NCBI RefSeq assembly: GCF_000380145.1
Contig: NZ_KB904631.1
Coordinates: forward strand, 63,040 to 122,706
Direction of reading: 5' to 3'
Length of the DNA: 59,667 nucleotides
Source: Streptococcus thoraltensis DSM 12221
GTDB lineage: Bacteria > Bacillota > Bacilli > Lactobacillales > Streptococcaceae
Below are positions 9,250 through 18,679 of the stretch, piece after piece. A model generated the notes under the pieces. That model did not search any database. It saw only the letters and a program-made list of their open reading frames with translations, and had not been told where the DNA came from. Each line of letters begins with the position of its first letter. Position 1 is the first letter of the stretch. Made by a program: the position numbers and the translations under genes.

Positions 9250-10567
9250 TTTCTACCTCTACTTCTATCTGACCATCCTTCATTCGAATAGAGAGATGAT
9301 CTCCTTTTTTGACATCACTAATACTTGTAATAGCCTTTTGGTTTTTTTGGACAATGGCATAGCCACGCGCTACAATTCTGGTCGTATCTAGCGATAAAAG
9401 CGCATCTTGAGCCTTTTCAAATCGATTGACCTTACCGTCATAAACACTCGTCATATTTGACATGAGAAGCCGCTTTAAAACGGCTAGGCGTTCATCATAG
9501 CGGTTAACTCTTTCAGACAATCCTGTTGTCAAGAGGCGTTGGTTTAAAAGCCTCTCCTGCTGTTGTGCTTGATTGAGTTCATTAGTCATTAACTGTGTCA
9601 AACGACTAGTCAAATGGTCTAATTTTTGCGAAATTCCATCATAAAGGCGTTCAGGTTGTCTAAAAATAACAGACTGCCGTAATTGATTCAAACGATCTTC
9701 CTGCCATTTTAACTGCCGAAGAGTAGCCTGATAAGCTCGTTGCTTGCGCTCACCAATCCACGCTAGAATATCTGCCTTACTAACAGGTGTGGCTAATTCA
9801 GCTGCTGCTGTTGGCGTGGCAGCACGTCTATCTGCTACGAAATCAGCCAAAGTGGTATCCGTCTCATGTCCGACACTTGAAATAATAGGCAATCGTGATT
9901 CAAAAATGGCTTCCACCACAATTTCTTCGTTAAATGCCCACAAGTCTTCAATAGAGCCACCACCGCGACCGATGATTAAAAGATCTAAGTCCTCTGTTTC
10001 ATTAGCCTTAGCAATATTAGCTGCCACTTCTTGAGCAGCTCCCTCTCCTTGAACCTTGGTTGGAAAAAGCAGAATGTTTACCCCGGGAAAACGCCTTGAG
10101 ATTGTCGTGATAATATCGCGAATAACAGCACCACTAGGACTAGTTACTACCCCAATTTTTTTGGGAAACTGTGGAAGCGGCTGTTTATGCTTATCATCAA
10201 AATAACCCGCTGTCGTCAATTTCTTTTTAAGTTGTTCAAATTGAAGGGCAAGAGCACCGATACCATCTGGCTCTGCTTTTTCAATAATTACAGAATAAGA
10301 ACCACTCGGCTCATAGAGCTGAACTCGACCGATGACATTAATTTTCATGCCTTCTTCAAGGTCAAAACCTAACTTTTTGAATTGACCAGCCCACATGGTA
10401 GCCTGTATAACCGCATTTTCATCCTTGAGCGAAAAATACTGGTGATTGGGACGACGTCGAAAGTTAGAGACTTGCCCAGTCAAATAAACCCGCTCCAAAT
10501 AGGGATCGCGATCAAATTTCATTTTAAGATATTTGGTTAAATGGCTAACCGTTAAATAATCCGACAT
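9224..10567 (-). CDS. xseA: Exodeoxyribonuclease VII large subunit
   Basis: The 447-residue catalytic subunit degrades single-stranded DNA from both ends. An N-terminal OB-fold (about 1-100) is followed by the nuclease domain with [15 protein letters not shown] and SVGHETD, and then a long coiled-coil C-terminus. It is the first gene of the operon running to recN. The ATG is preceded by AAAGGGAG, and a -10 TATAAT lies at 10605-10610 on the minus strand with only a weak -35. Confidence 0.96.
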   Translation of the reverse strand: MSDYLTVSHLTKYLKMKFDRDPYLERVYLTGQVSNFRRRPNHQYFSLKDENAVIQATMWAGQFKKLGFDLEEGMKINVIGRVQLYEPSGSYSVIIEKAEPDGIGALALQFEQLKKKLTTAGYFDDKHKQPLPQFPKKIGVVTSPSGAVIRDIITTISRRFPGVNILLFPTKVQGEGAAQEVAANIAKANETEDLDLLIIGRGGGSIEDLWAFNEEIVVEAIFESRLPIISSVGHETDTTLADFVADRRAATPTAAAELATPVSKADILAWIGERKQRAYQATLRQLKWQEDRLNQLRQSVIFRQPERLYDGISQKLDHLTSRLTQLMTNELNQAQQQERLLNQRLLTTGLSERVNRYDERLAVLKRLLMSNMTSVYDGKVNRFEKAQDALLSLDTTRIVARGYAIVQKNQKAITSISDVKKGDHLSIRMKDGQIEVEVENAKQEKNI

Positions 10568-10661
10568 CTACTCCCTTTCCATTTTTATGCAAAATTCTTT
10601 ATTCATTATATCATTTTTTAAATAAATAAACAGAAAAGCAAACGGTAGAAATTGACAGTTT

Positions 10662-10702
10662 AAAAAAAGTTGGAAGCGTTTTTCAAACAAGCACTCCCAA
10701 CT
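10662..10702 (-). terminator. Terminator of the aldo/keto reductase gene
   Basis: On the minus strand AGTTGGGAGTGC pairs with GCTTCCAACT and is followed by seven T residues. Confidence 0.85.
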
Positions 10703-10733
10703 CTATTTTTTAAAATCTTTCTTATAAATCTAT

Positions 10734-11720
10734 CTACAAGGCACCAACAATGCGATGTGGTTGGTAGCAATCATCCAAGTATGCCATCTCTTCTTCTGTC
10801 AGATGGACATCAAAAGCTCCTATGAAATCATCCAAGTATTTCTCCTTAGTAACCCCAACAATGGGCGAATCAATCCCCTTTTGCCATAGCCAAGCCAGGG
10901 CGATTTGAGCTCTGGAAACAGCTTTTTTACCTGCTAATTCTGCAACACGCTCCACAATAGCGCGATCCTGGTCTTCTGTAGAATCATACTTAGCCTGCGC
11001 AACTTGGTCCGTTTGACTACGAGCTGTATCAGCCTTCCAATCTCGAACAACGCGTCCAGCTGCCAAGGGGCTATAAGGCACCAAGGCAACCCCAGAATCT
11101 TTACAAAATGGAATCATCTCACGCTCATCTTCACGGTAAAGCATATTGTAATGATTTTGCATAACTGAGAATTTTGTCCAGCCATTCTTTTCAGCGACAT
11201 ATTGTGCCTTTTGGAATTGCCAAGCATACATGGCTGAAGCGCCAAGATAATGCACCTTACCCGCACGCACCAAATCATTCAAAGCTGCCATGGTTTCTTC
11301 AATCGGCGTATTGTAATCCCAACGGTGGATATATAAAATATCAATATAATCTGTCCCCAAGCGTTTTAAACTAGCCTCCACTTGGTTAAAAATAGCCTTC
11401 CGAGACAAGCCTTTAGTATTTGGACTGTCAGAATGCCCATCACCAAAAAAGACTTTAGTAGCAATAATCACCTCATCACGCTTGGCAAAGTCATGAAGCG
11501 CACGACCTAGATACTCTTCACTAGTTCCTTGAGCATAGGTGTTGGCTGTATCAAAAAAATTGATTCCCATATCCAGAGCTTTTTTGATAATATGGCGACT
11601 GTCTTCTTCATTAAGTAACCAACCAGAATGAAACCCTTTGCTTGCATCACCAAAACTCATACAACCCAAACATAATTTTGAAACGTCCAATCCTGTATTT
11701 CCTAATCTTGTGTATTCCAT
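10734..11720 (-). CDS. Aldo/keto reductase
   Basis: This is a 328-residue NAD(P)H-dependent oxidoreductase of the aldo/keto reductase superfamily. The expected catalytic tetrad is visible as Asp57, Tyr62, Lys89 and His132. It resembles the YajO/general stress type; the natural substrate is unknown. GGAGG precedes the ATG. The gene stands alone, with its own terminator and a promoter of the MerR-regulated type, so it probably responds to a reactive electrophile such as an aldehyde or quinone. No MerR regulator is encoded next to it in this window. Confidence 0.92.
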   Translation of the reverse strand: MEYTRLGNTGLDVSKLCLGCMSFGDASKGFHSGWLLNEEDSRHIIKKALDMGINFFDTANTYAQGTSEEYLGRALHDFAKRDEVIIATKVFFGDGHSDSPNTKGLSRKAIFNQVEASLKRLGTDYIDILYIHRWDYNTPIEETMAALNDLVRAGKVHYLGASAMYAWQFQKAQYVAEKNGWTKFSVMQNHYNMLYREDEREMIPFCKDSGVALVPYSPLAAGRVVRDWKADTARSQTDQVAQAKYDSTEDQDRAIVERVAELAGKKAVSRAQIALAWLWQKGIDSPIVGVTKEKYLDDFIGAFDVHLTEEEMAYLDDCYQPHRIVGAL

Positions 11721-11749
11721 GATTGACCTCCATTTGTTAATATAATGTC

Positions 11750-11780
11750 ATTATACCCCTTAGAGTCAACTCCAAGTCAA
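11750..11780 (-). promoter_or_regulatory. MerR-type promoter with 19-base spacer and operator
   Basis: The minus strand reads TTGACT, a 19-base spacer, then TATAAT. A dyad of CTTGGAGT and ACTCTAAG (plus-strand 11759-11776) fills the spacer. Overlong spacers with this CTTGGAGT/ACTCCAAG-type dyad are the hallmark of MerR-family activation, as in the AdhR/NmlR group. Confidence 0.85.
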
Positions 11781-11793
11781 GCGTTTTCATGAT

Positions 11794-11826
11794 AAAACAA
11801 AAACAATCAGATAGTATCTGACTGTT
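11794..11826 (-). terminator. Terminator of the hemolysin III-like gene
   Basis: On the minus strand ACAGTCAGATA pairs with TATCTGATTGT with one wobble and is followed by a T-rich tail. It overlaps the end of the gene. Confidence 0.8.
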
Positions 11827-12475
11827 AAAGCATATAAAAGACGATAGCGATATATTGCAAAGCTGATGCTAAAAGGATAAAGAGATGCCAAATCATGTGA
11901 AAATAAGGGCGTTTCTTCGCATAAAAGAAGGCACCAACTGTATAGGATAATCCCCCCGCCAACATGAGCAGTCCAAAGATAGGATTAGTCTTCTGGATAA
12001 TTACTGGGAGAATAAAAACGACCAGCCAGCCCATAAAGAGATAAAGAAAAAGACTAAATTTTTCATTAATATTTTTAGCAAAGATTTTATAAAGAATCCC
12101 AAAAATGGTGGCTCCCCACTGTAAAACGATAATGGTAAAACCAAGCCATCCACCAACCAGAGAGAGAGCTACTGGCGTATAAGAGCCTGCAATAGCGATG
12201 TAAATCATACTATGGTCAATAATCCGCAAGACGTATTTTTGCGGCGTCCCATAAGTCATCGAATGATAAACCGTTGATGATAAAAACATCAAGAAAAGGC
12301 TGATTACAAAAATAGACATCCCTACTGCTGCTGTCAGATCATAGGCTTGATAAGCCCTAATAGCTGTAACAGGTAAAAGACCTAGCATAATAACTGATCC
12401 CACCCCATGTGTTGTAGCATTGGCAATTTCTTCTCCAAACGATAATGGATTACTTAATTTAAAGGTTTGATTCAC
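11825..12475 (-). CDS. Hemolysin III family (PAQR-like) membrane protein
   Basis: The 216-residue protein has seven predicted membrane helices and the family signatures EEIANATTHGVG near the N-terminus, VYHSMTYG, and HMIWHLFILLAS near the C-terminus. The conserved histidines suggest a metal-dependent membrane hydrolase fold, as in the wider PAQR/YqfA family. Whether it is haemolytic is unproven. The start is taken as GTG 12475 because GGGAGG lies at ideal spacing before it; an upstream in-frame TTG has no ribosome site. It begins 17 bases inside the 3' end of the DUF1836 gene, so the two are co-transcribed. Confidence 0.9.
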   Translation of the reverse strand: MNQTFKLSNPLSFGEEIANATTHGVGSVIMLGLLPVTAIRAYQAYDLTAAVGMSIFVISLFLMFLSSTVYHSMTYGTPQKYVLRIIDHSMIYIAIAGSYTPVALSLVGGWLGFTIIVLQWGATIFGILYKIFAKNINEKFSLFLYLFMGWLVVFILPVIIQKTNPIFGLLMLAGGLSYTVGAFFYAKKRPYFHMIWHLFILLASALQYIAIVFYML

Positions 12476-12938
12476 TGTTTTTTCCTCCCAGTTCAATCGT
12501 CAGCAAGCGAGCCTTATAATAAGACTTTACAGCCAAACAAGAGTAAGCAATAACCTCTGGCACCTCTGCCTCTTCATTCATACAAGTGACAAACAAATTA
12601 TATAAATCTTCCGAGCTATAGTTCTGCTTCAAAATACTTAAGGTTTCACCAATTTCTTGCAAACTAAAAACATTTTTCAAAAAAGCAATAGCAATTAAAC
12701 GAGCTACCTGATGACGTTGGTATTTTTTCTTAAACGGTTTTTCCAAATGACCATGCTTGACATAATTGTTTACCATAGAAGATGTAATCCCTTTAGCATC
12801 CCTATCAACACATGTCTGACTAACCTTGTTAACGTAGTAAAGCACTTGGTCTAAATAGAGTTCCAACTCTGGTAAATCTTCCCACAGTGGTAATTTTTCT
12901 AAATTAATTTCCTCAAAAATATTACATCTAGTTTTCAT
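12459..12938 (-). CDS. DUF1836 family putative HTH regulator
   Basis: The 159-residue protein matches DUF1836, a family with a MerR-like N-terminal helix-turn-helix. The readable motif is ITSSMVNNYVKHGHLEKP at about 51-68, followed by KKKYQRHQVARLIAIAFLK. Targets are not established for the family. It heads an operon with the hemolysin III-like gene. The ATG lies only six bases after a good -10 and lacks a ribosome site, and a perfect inverted repeat spans -10 and start codon. Autoregulation is therefore a reasonable inference. Confidence 0.85.
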   Translation of the reverse strand: MKTRCNIFEEINLEKLPLWEDLPELELYLDQVLYYVNKVSQTCVDRDAKGITSSMVNNYVKHGHLEKPFKKKYQRHQVARLIAIAFLKNVFSLQEIGETLSILKQNYSSEDLYNLFVTCMNEEAEVPEVIAYSCLAVKSYYKARLLTIELGGKNSESNL

Positions 12939-12973
12939 AACTAGATTATATCATTTATATAAAATTAAACAAG
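12926..12973 (-). promoter_or_regulatory. Promoter and operator-like inverted repeat at the DUF1836 start codon
   Basis: The minus strand has TTGTTT, a 16-base spacer, TATAAT (12945-12950), six bases, then ATG. The 8-bp arms ATCTAGTT and AACTAGAT (12926-12946) flank the start codon perfectly. The predicted transcription start is at or next to the A of ATG. Confidence 0.7.
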
Positions 12974-13006
12974 AAAAAACCTTGCCCATAGACAAGATTT
13001 CACTGT

Positions 13007-13221
13007 TATAGTCTTTTGAATCAACTTTGATACATGGTCATTTTCGACTTGCCCTACTCACACTCAATGAAAATCAAAACAGACTAGGCGACGCTGATAC
13101 AGATAGAACTGTCTTCACCACATCAAATCAACAAGGTCCGGTTTTGATTTTCGAAGAGTATCAGGTACTGTCTGCGTCTTTTTCCGTTCCTTGTTCTGAA
13201 CATTAATTCATTTGACTGTTA
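13007..13221. repeat. Composite element: BOX-like inside RUP-like
   Basis: RUP-like termini lie at 13007-13060 and about 13163-13221, with a BOX-like element (13060-13162) inserted after ACTCA. The right end reaches the TAA stop codon of folD, which itself supplies the flanking TA. The same nesting occurs at 34018 and 58303. Confidence 0.8.
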
Positions 13222-14070
13222 TTTTAAGGTTCTTAAAGCAGCTTCATAGGTTTGCTCCAATAACATAGTGATAGTCATTGGACCAACGCCACCGGGAACT
13301 GGGGTAATCAGATCAGCTATCGGTTCAACCGCTTCAAAATCAACATCACCTGATAGTTTACCGTTCTCATCACGATTCATGCCCACATCAATAACGACTG
13401 CACCGGGTTTGACATAATCAGCTGTGATGAATTTTGAGCGCCCAATAGCAACCACCAAAATATCAGCTGTCTTGGTAATATCAGCCAAATTTTTCGTTCT
13501 TGAATGCGTTGAGGTTACGGTGGCATCAGCTTCTAGAAGAAGGGCAGCCATCGGTTTACCAACAATATTGGAACGACCAACGACAACCGCATTTTTACCT
13601 TCCAAATCAACACCGTAAACTTCAAACATCTTCATGATACCAGCAGGGGTGCAAGGAATCATAGCCGGTTTTCCAGACCACAGACGACCAGTATTAACAT
13701 GGTGAAAGCCATCAACATCCTTATTAGGATCAATCGCTAAAACAACTTCTTCCTCATCAATATGATCTGGCAGGGGTAACTGCACTAGAATACCATGGAA
13801 ACGACTGTTCCGATTATACTGTTCAATCACTTCAAGGAGCTGTTCTTGAGTAATATCTGCTGACAAACGAACCGTTTCACTGTAAAATCCAGCTTTTGTT
13901 GCCGAACGTTCTTTATTTTTAACATAGATTTGACTGGCGGAATCAGCACCAACTAAGATGACTACTAATCCTGGAACAAGTCCTTCTTTTTCCTTTAAAC
14001 GAGCAACCTTTTCAGCCAATTCAGCCTGCATCTTTTGAGCCATGCCCTTACCATCGATTAATCTTACCAT
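13219..14070 (-). CDS. folD: Bifunctional methylenetetrahydrofolate dehydrogenase/cyclohydrolase
   Basis: This 283-residue enzyme interconverts 5,10-methylene-THF and 10-formyl-THF, using NADP, for purine and formyl-Met synthesis. Typical segments are the [13 protein letters not shown] region with the cyclohydrolase Lys, [29 protein letters not shown] and [11 protein letters not shown]. Two adjacent ATG codons are present; the second (14070) is at the better distance from AGGAG. Its stop codon abuts a composite repeat element, so any native terminator has been displaced. Confidence 0.96.
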   Translation of the reverse strand: MVRLIDGKGMAQKMQAELAEKVARLKEKEGLVPGLVVILVGADSASQIYVKNKERSATKAGFYSETVRLSADITQEQLLEVIEQYNRNSRFHGILVQLPLPDHIDEEEVVLAIDPNKDVDGFHHVNTGRLWSGKPAMIPCTPAGIMKMFEVYGVDLEGKNAVVVGRSNIVGKPMAALLLEADATVTSTHSRTKNLADITKTADILVVAIGRSKFITADYVKPGAVVIDVGMNRDENGKLSGDVDFEAVEPIADLITPVPGGVGPMTITMLLEQTYEAALRTLK

Positions 14071-14115
14071 CATACACTCCTATACTATACTTTTTGACCA
14101 TTATCCATTATACCG

Positions 14116-14143
14116 AAAAGCTAGGCCGATACCTAGCTTTTTT
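14116..14143. terminator. Terminator between the amino acid transporter and folD
   Basis: AAGCTAGG and CCTAGCTT form a stem with a T-run on the plus side and a short TTTT on the minus side. It overlaps the stop codon of the ATPase gene and lies just before the folD promoter region (TATAAT at about 14108-14113, minus). Confidence 0.75.
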
Positions 14144-14876
14144 ATAATACTTTACTCAAGAAATTTTTCGTTCTTTCTTCCTGAGTATTTTCAAAGATTT
14201 GTTGGGGTGTGCCATCTTCCACGATACTACCACCATCCATGAAGATAACACGATCAGCCACTTCACGTGCAAATCCCATTTCATGGGTGACAATGACCAT
14301 AGTCATACCAGATTTAGCCAAATCTTGCATGACAGCCAAAACTTCTCCTACCATTTCAGGGTCAAGAGCTGATGTTGGTTCATCAAAAAGCAAAACATCT
14401 GGATCCATAGCCAAGCCACGCGCGATAGCAATACGCTGCTGTTGCCCACCAGATAAACTTGGTGAATAGGCATGCGCCTTGTCACGAAGACCGACTTTAT
14501 CTAGGAGTTCATAGGCCTTTGCCTCTGCTTCAGCCTTGGACAAACCTTTTGTTTTAATCGGCGACAAGGTGATGTTTTCCAAAATGCTCATATTGGGGAA
14601 AAGGTTAAATTGTTGGAAAACCATTCCCATTTTTTCACGCATCTTAAAGACATCATTCTTTTTATCCGTAATATCCACACCTTCAAAAGTAATACTGCCT
14701 TTAGTTGGTATTTCTAGTAAGTTCATGGTTCTAAGGAAAGTTGACTTCCCTGATCCAGAAGGGCCGATGATAACCACAACTTCACCCTTATGAATATCAA
14801 GGTCAATCCCTTTTAATACTTCATTTTTACCAAAATACTTATGTAAATTCTCAATTGAAATTAAGGTTTCTGTCAT
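14142..14876 (-). CDS. Polar amino acid ABC transporter ATPase
   Basis: The 244-residue protein is of the GlnQ/HisP/ArtM class. Walker [10 protein letters not shown] is at 38-46, the LSGGQ signature at 141-145, Walker B VLLFDEP at 161-167, and the switch His at 198. Its ATG overlaps the permease stop as TAATG. Specificity within polar amino acids (arginine, glutamine, cystine) cannot be assigned from the ATPase. Confidence 0.95.
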   Translation of the reverse strand: MTETLISIENLHKYFGKNEVLKGIDLDIHKGEVVVIIGPSGSGKSTFLRTMNLLEIPTKGSITFEGVDITDKKNDVFKMREKMGMVFQQFNLFPNMSILENITLSPIKTKGLSKAEAEAKAYELLDKVGLRDKAHAYSPSLSGGQQQRIAIARGLAMDPDVLLFDEPTSALDPEMVGEVLAVMQDLAKSGMTMVIVTHEMGFAREVADRVIFMDGGSIVEDGTPQQIFENTQEERTKNFLSKVL

Positions 14877-15562
14877 TATAATGTTCCCCCGTTACCCATA
14901 CGCTTTTCAAGGAGTTTTAATAAACCAGACATAGCTGTTGTAACCATCAAATAGTAGAATGCCGCAAATAGGAGTGGCTCAACAGGAATATAGGTTGCTG
15001 TGACTACTGATTGAGCACCATTCCAAAGTTCCATAACCCCGATTGTTTGTAAGAGCGAGCTGTCTTTGATGATAGTAATAAACTCATTACCCAAAGCTGG
15101 CAAGATATTTTTTATCGCTTGAGGCAAGATGACATAACGCATGGCATTCTTAGGTTTAATACCAAGGGAATAAGCTGCTTCAAGCTGTCCTTTTGGCACA
15201 GACTCAATACCGGCACGAACAGATTCCGAAATATATGCCCCACTATTTAATGAAATAATAATGACACCGGGTAAAAGACGAGTAAAGTCCATATCTAATA
15301 CACCAAAGCCAATGGTTGGTGCACCATTGAAATGCATCCAAGCAAAAGCAATCATGATTTGAACAACCATCGGAGTTCCACGGAAAATCCACACGTAAAA
15401 ACTTGCCAACCATGACAAGGGTTTAAAAGAACTTCTTTTTAGTAAGGCAATTAAGATACCAATAATCGCCCCAAAGAAAACGACACAGGCCGAAATCATG
15501 ATTGTCACTAAGACACCGTAGTTAAAATAAGCCCAATACTTGGGAAGGAATGAAAAATCCAT
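14876..15562 (-). CDS. Polar amino acid ABC transporter permease
   Basis: The 228-residue HisM/GlnP-type permease has five or so membrane helices and the EAA-loop region [25 protein letters not shown]. Together with the downstream ATPase it makes the membrane core. No substrate-binding protein is encoded here, and the permease lacks a fused binding domain, so a separate lipoprotein must serve it. An inverted repeat overlaps the promoter, see 15594-15638. Confidence 0.93.
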   Translation of the reverse strand: MDFSFLPKYWAYFNYGVLVTIMISACVVFFGAIIGILIALLKRSSFKPLSWLASFYVWIFRGTPMVVQIMIAFAWMHFNGAPTIGFGVLDMDFTRLLPGVIIISLNSGAYISESVRAGIESVPKGQLEAAYSLGIKPKNAMRYVILPQAIKNILPALGNEFITIIKDSSLLQTIGVMELWNGAQSVVTATYIPVEPLLFAAFYYLMVTTAMSGLLKLLEKRMGNGGTL

Positions 15563-15593
15563 AATGAACTCCTGTTAATTAAATATAAGAGCA

Positions 15594-15638
15594 ATCATAG
15601 CATATAAGCTCGAAAAATACAATGCATTTAGTATTTTT
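15594..15638 (-). promoter_or_regulatory. Promoter with overlapping operator-like inverted repeat
   Basis: The minus strand shows TTGTAT, a 17-base spacer, then TATGAT. Perfect arms AAAAATAC and GTATTTTT (15613-15638) with a 10-base spacer cover the -35. The sequence TATTTTTATGCA within it has ARG-box-like character, and argR is in this window, so ArgR control is possible. Confidence 0.55.
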
Positions 15639-15806
15639 ATGCAAAAATAACATCAAAATTAATATAAATAGATAAAAATGTATTGAAACACTCAGACAAC
15701 TCATACATTTCCAAGTCCTAACTTTTTTGTTATTAGCCAATCGCCATCTATTTAGGATTACTCTCTAGCAATATCCCTACTGTCTGTCTCATCTTGAACT
15801 AAAATA

Positions 15807-15842
15807 CAAAAAAATGAGCTTGGGATCATGTTCCAAACTCAT
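15807..15842 (-). terminator. Terminator of the DUF1797 gene
   Basis: On the minus strand ATGAGTTTGG pairs with CCAAGCTCAT with one wobble and is followed by seven T residues. Confidence 0.8.
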
Positions 15843-15852
15843 GTCGATCAAC

Positions 15853-16083
15853 TTAATAAAGCAAATCGTAAATTTCCATTGCTATCAAGTCAATGCTATC
15901 AAATGAATATGATTCTCTAGCTTCAACATCACGTAAAGTGAAAACTGATCCGTTTTCTGGATCGTTACTGAACGACACTTCTGCAACAACAACTCCTTCA
16001 CGTTCAAAATTACGTTTTAAATTACCACCATCTGTAGCCATAAGCTCAAGACGATTAATGATTCTCACCAAATGTGATTCCAT
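15853..16083 (-). CDS. DUF1797 family protein
   Basis: The 76-residue acidic protein is conserved in Firmicutes as DUF1797 (YkuJ-like) and has no established role. AGGAG precedes the ATG. It lies divergent from clpE; the CIRCE element at 16192 is between the two, and a TGG-TAAAAT extended -10 lies about 35 bases upstream of this gene. Whether it shares heat-shock control is untested. Confidence 0.85.
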   Translation of the reverse strand: MESHLVRIINRLELMATDGGNLKRNFEREGVVVAEVSFSNDPENGSVFTLRDVEARESYSFDSIDLIAMEIYDLLY

Positions 16084-16191
16084 ATCATACTCCTATATTT
16101 CTATTAATTTCTATTATTTTACCACAAATAGCTGGCAAAGTAACTCCAAATACACCAATTTCCTGATATTAAGCGTAAATAAAAATAGTCG

Positions 16192-16218
16192 TTAGCACTC
16201 TTTTGGTCGGAGTGCTAA
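16192..16218. promoter_or_regulatory. CIRCE element (HrcA operator)
   Basis: TTAGCACTC, nine bases, GAGTGCTAA: a perfect consensus CIRCE. It lies upstream of the clpE -35 rather than between the core promoter and the start codon. Confidence 0.95.
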
Positions 16219-16234
16219 TTTTTAAACTTTTTAC

Positions 16235-16262
16235 TTGCAATGCAGAACTATCGTGCTATAAT
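16235..16262 (+). promoter_or_regulatory. Sigma-A promoter of clpE
   Basis: TTGCAA, a 16-base spacer, then TATAAT. The CtsR box begins 15 bases after the -10. Confidence 0.8.
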
Positions 16263-16276
16263 AAAGTCAGATAAAG

Positions 16277-16293
16277 TTTGACTATATTTGACC
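16277..16293 (+). promoter_or_regulatory. CtsR operator
   Basis: TTTGACTATATTTGACC is the complement of the consensus heptad repeat GGTCAAA-TAT-AGTCAAA, placed just after the predicted clpE transcription start. Confidence 0.93.
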
Positions 16294-16378
16294 AAACCTA
16301 ATTCGGTTCAATATCAGTCCTATATCTATCTATTTAAATATTTCATTTTAAAAATCTCTCAAAAAGCGAGGTATATCT

Positions 16379-18634
16379 ATGCTTTGTCAAAATTGTCAAT
16401 TAAACGAATCAACCATCCATTTATACACTAATGTTAACGGAAAACAAAGACAAGTTGATCTTTGCCAAAACTGTTATCAAATCATGAAAACTGATCCTAA
16501 AAACAGCCTTTTGTCAAATCTAGGCCAAGAAAAAGCATCATCATCTATGAACCCATTTTTTGATGATTTCTTTGGTGATCTAAATAACTTCCGCGCCTTC
16601 AGTGGCGACCTACCAAATAGTCCGACAACACAATCAGGCGGCCAAGGGGGAAATAAGGGTCCTGGAAATCGTCGTCCAAATGGTCCCAGCTCTACCCAAC
16701 AAAAACCTCAAGGTCTTCTAGAAGAATTCGGCATCAATATCACTGACATCGCTCGCCGAGGTGATATTGACCCTGTCATCGGTCGCGACGATGAAATCCT
16801 TCGTGTCATTGAAATTCTAAACCGCCGAACTAAGAATAATCCTGTCCTTATCGGCGAACCCGGTGTTGGTAAAACAGCTGTTGTAGAAGGTCTAGCTCAA
16901 AAAATTGTCGATGCTGATGTCCCACAAAAACTCCAAGGCAAGCAAGTCATCCGCTTGGATGTTGTCAGTCTTGTTCAAGGAACTGGTATCCGCGGTCAAT
17001 TTGAAGAGCGCATGCAAAAACTCATGGAAGAAATCCGTAATCGCCAAGATGTGATTCTCTTTATCGATGAAATCCATGAAATTGTCGGTGCCGGTAATGC
17101 TGGAGACGGCAATATGGATGCTGGTAATATCTTAAAACCTGCTCTTGCACGTGGTGAACTCCAATTAGTTGGTGCAACGACTCTCAATGAGTACCGTATT
17201 ATTGAAAAAGACGCCGCTTTGGAACGCCGTATGCAACCCGTTAAAGTCGATGAACCAAGTGTTGAAGAAACTATCACCATCTTAAAGGGAATTCAACCAA
17301 AATACGAAGACTATCACCATGTCAAATACAGCTCTGATGCGATTGAAGCAGCAGCCGTCCTTTCTAATCGTTATATCCAAGATCGCTTCCTTCCCGATAA
17401 AGCTATTGACCTTCTTGACGAAGCTGGATCTAAAATGAATCTAACCTTGAATTTTGTCGATCCGCAAGAAATAGACCAACGTCTAGTCGAAGCTGAGAAT
17501 CTCAAAACTCAAGCAACACGTGATGAAGACTATGAACGTGCAGCTTACTTCCGCGATCAAATCGCTAAATATAAGGAAATGCAAGCTCAAAAAATCGATG
17601 AGCACGACATCCCTGTTATTACTGAACAAAATATCGAAGCCATCATCGAGCAAAAAACTAATATTCCTGTTGGTGATCTTAAAGAAAAAGAACAAAGTCA
17701 ATTGGTTCATTTAGCTGATGATCTTAAATCACATGTCATCGGACAAGACGATGCTGTCGATAAAATTGCAAAAGCTATCCGCCGTAATCGTGTAGGTCTT
17801 GGCTCACCAAATCGTCCAATCGGTTCCTTCCTCTTTGTAGGGCCAACTGGTGTCGGTAAAACAGAGCTTTCTAAACAATTAGCTATCGAACTCTTCGGTT
17901 CAGCCGACAGCATGATTCGCTTCGACATGTCTGAATACATGGAAAAACACGCTGTTGCCAAACTTGTCGGTGCCCCTCCAGGATATGTTGGCTATGAGGA
18001 AGCTGGACAACTAACCGAAAAAGTCCGCCGCAACCCATACTCTCTCATTCTACTTGATGAAGTAGAAAAGGCCCATCCAGATGTCATGCACATGTTCCTT
18101 CAAGTTCTTGATGACGGTCGTTTGACCGATGGTCAAGGCCGTACCGTTAGCTTCAAAGATACCATCATCATCATGACCTCTAATGCCGGTACTGGTAAGG
18201 TCGAAGCTTCTGTAGGTTTCGGTGCTGCTCGTGAAGGTAGGACAAACTCCGTTCTTAACCAACTTAGCGATTTCTTCAGCCCAGAATTTATGAACCGTTT
18301 TGATGGTATTATCGAATTCAAAGCCCTCGAAAAAGAAAATCTTCTTACCATCGTTGACCTTATGCTTAAAGATGTTAACGACCGCCTCTCTGTCAACGGT
18401 CTTCACCTTGATGTGACCGATAAAGTTAAGGAAAAACTGGTTGACCTTGGCTACGATCCAAAAATGGGGGCTCGCCCACTACGTCGAACCATTCAAGACC
18501 ATATCGAAGATGCCATCACAGATTTTTATCTTGAAAATCCTTCAGAGAAAAATCTCCGTGCAATCATGACTTCAAATGGAAACATCGTCATCAAATCAGA
18601 CACAAAATCTGAAGCTGTTGTCGAAGAAAACTAG
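16379..18634 (+). CDS. clpE: ATP-dependent Clp protease ATPase ClpE
   Basis: This 751-residue Hsp100 unfoldase partners with ClpP. The N-terminal zinc finger that defines ClpE has Cys3, Cys6, Cys29 and Cys32. A low-complexity Gly/Asn/Pro linker (about 80-115) follows. The two AAA+ modules have Walker A at 159-166 (GEPGVGKT) and 488-495 (GPTGVGKT), separated by a short UVR-type helical insert near 370-400. GCGAGG precedes the ATG. ClpE helps disaggregate proteins after heat and degrades CtsR, which fits the CtsR box in its leader. A perfect CIRCE upstream adds a second heat-shock input. Confidence 0.97.
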   Translation: MLCQNCQLNESTIHLYTNVNGKQRQVDLCQNCYQIMKTDPKNSLLSNLGQEKASSSMNPFFDDFFGDLNNFRAFSGDLPNSPTTQSGGQGGNKGPGNRRPNGPSSTQQKPQGLLEEFGINITDIARRGDIDPVIGRDDEILRVIEILNRRTKNNPVLIGEPGVGKTAVVEGLAQKIVDADVPQKLQGKQVIRLDVVSLVQGTGIRGQFEERMQKLMEEIRNRQDVILFIDEIHEIVGAGNAGDGNMDAGNILKPALARGELQLVGATTLNEYRIIEKDAALERRMQPVKVDEPSVEETITILKGIQPKYEDYHHVKYSSDAIEAAAVLSNRYIQDRFLPDKAIDLLDEAGSKMNLTLNFVDPQEIDQRLVEAENLKTQATRDEDYERAAYFRDQIAKYKEMQAQKIDEHDIPVITEQNIEAIIEQKTNIPVGDLKEKEQSQLVHLADDLKSHVIGQDDAVDKIAKAIRRNRVGLGSPNRPIGSFLFVGPTGVGKTELSKQLAIELFGSADSMIRFDMSEYMEKHAVAKLVGAPPGYVGYEEAGQLTEKVRRNPYSLILLDEVEKAHPDVMHMFLQVLDDGRLTDGQGRTVSFKDTIIIMTSNAGTGKVEASVGFGAAREGRTNSVLNQLSDFFSPEFMNRFDGIIEFKALEKENLLTIVDLMLKDVNDRLSVNGLHLDVTDKVKEKLVDLGYDPKMGARPLRRTIQDHIEDAITDFYLENPSEKNLRAIMTSNGNIVIKSDTKSEAVVEEN

Positions 18635-18635
18635 A

Positions 18636-18673
18636 AAAAGGTTGTGTCATCCATATTGGTGACACAACCTTTT
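18636..18673. terminator. Bidirectional terminator between clpE and the ECF gene
   Basis: AAAAGGTTGTGTCA and TGACACAACCTTTT form a 14-bp perfect stem between two convergent genes. Confidence 0.93.
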
Positions 18674-18679
18674 GTATGC

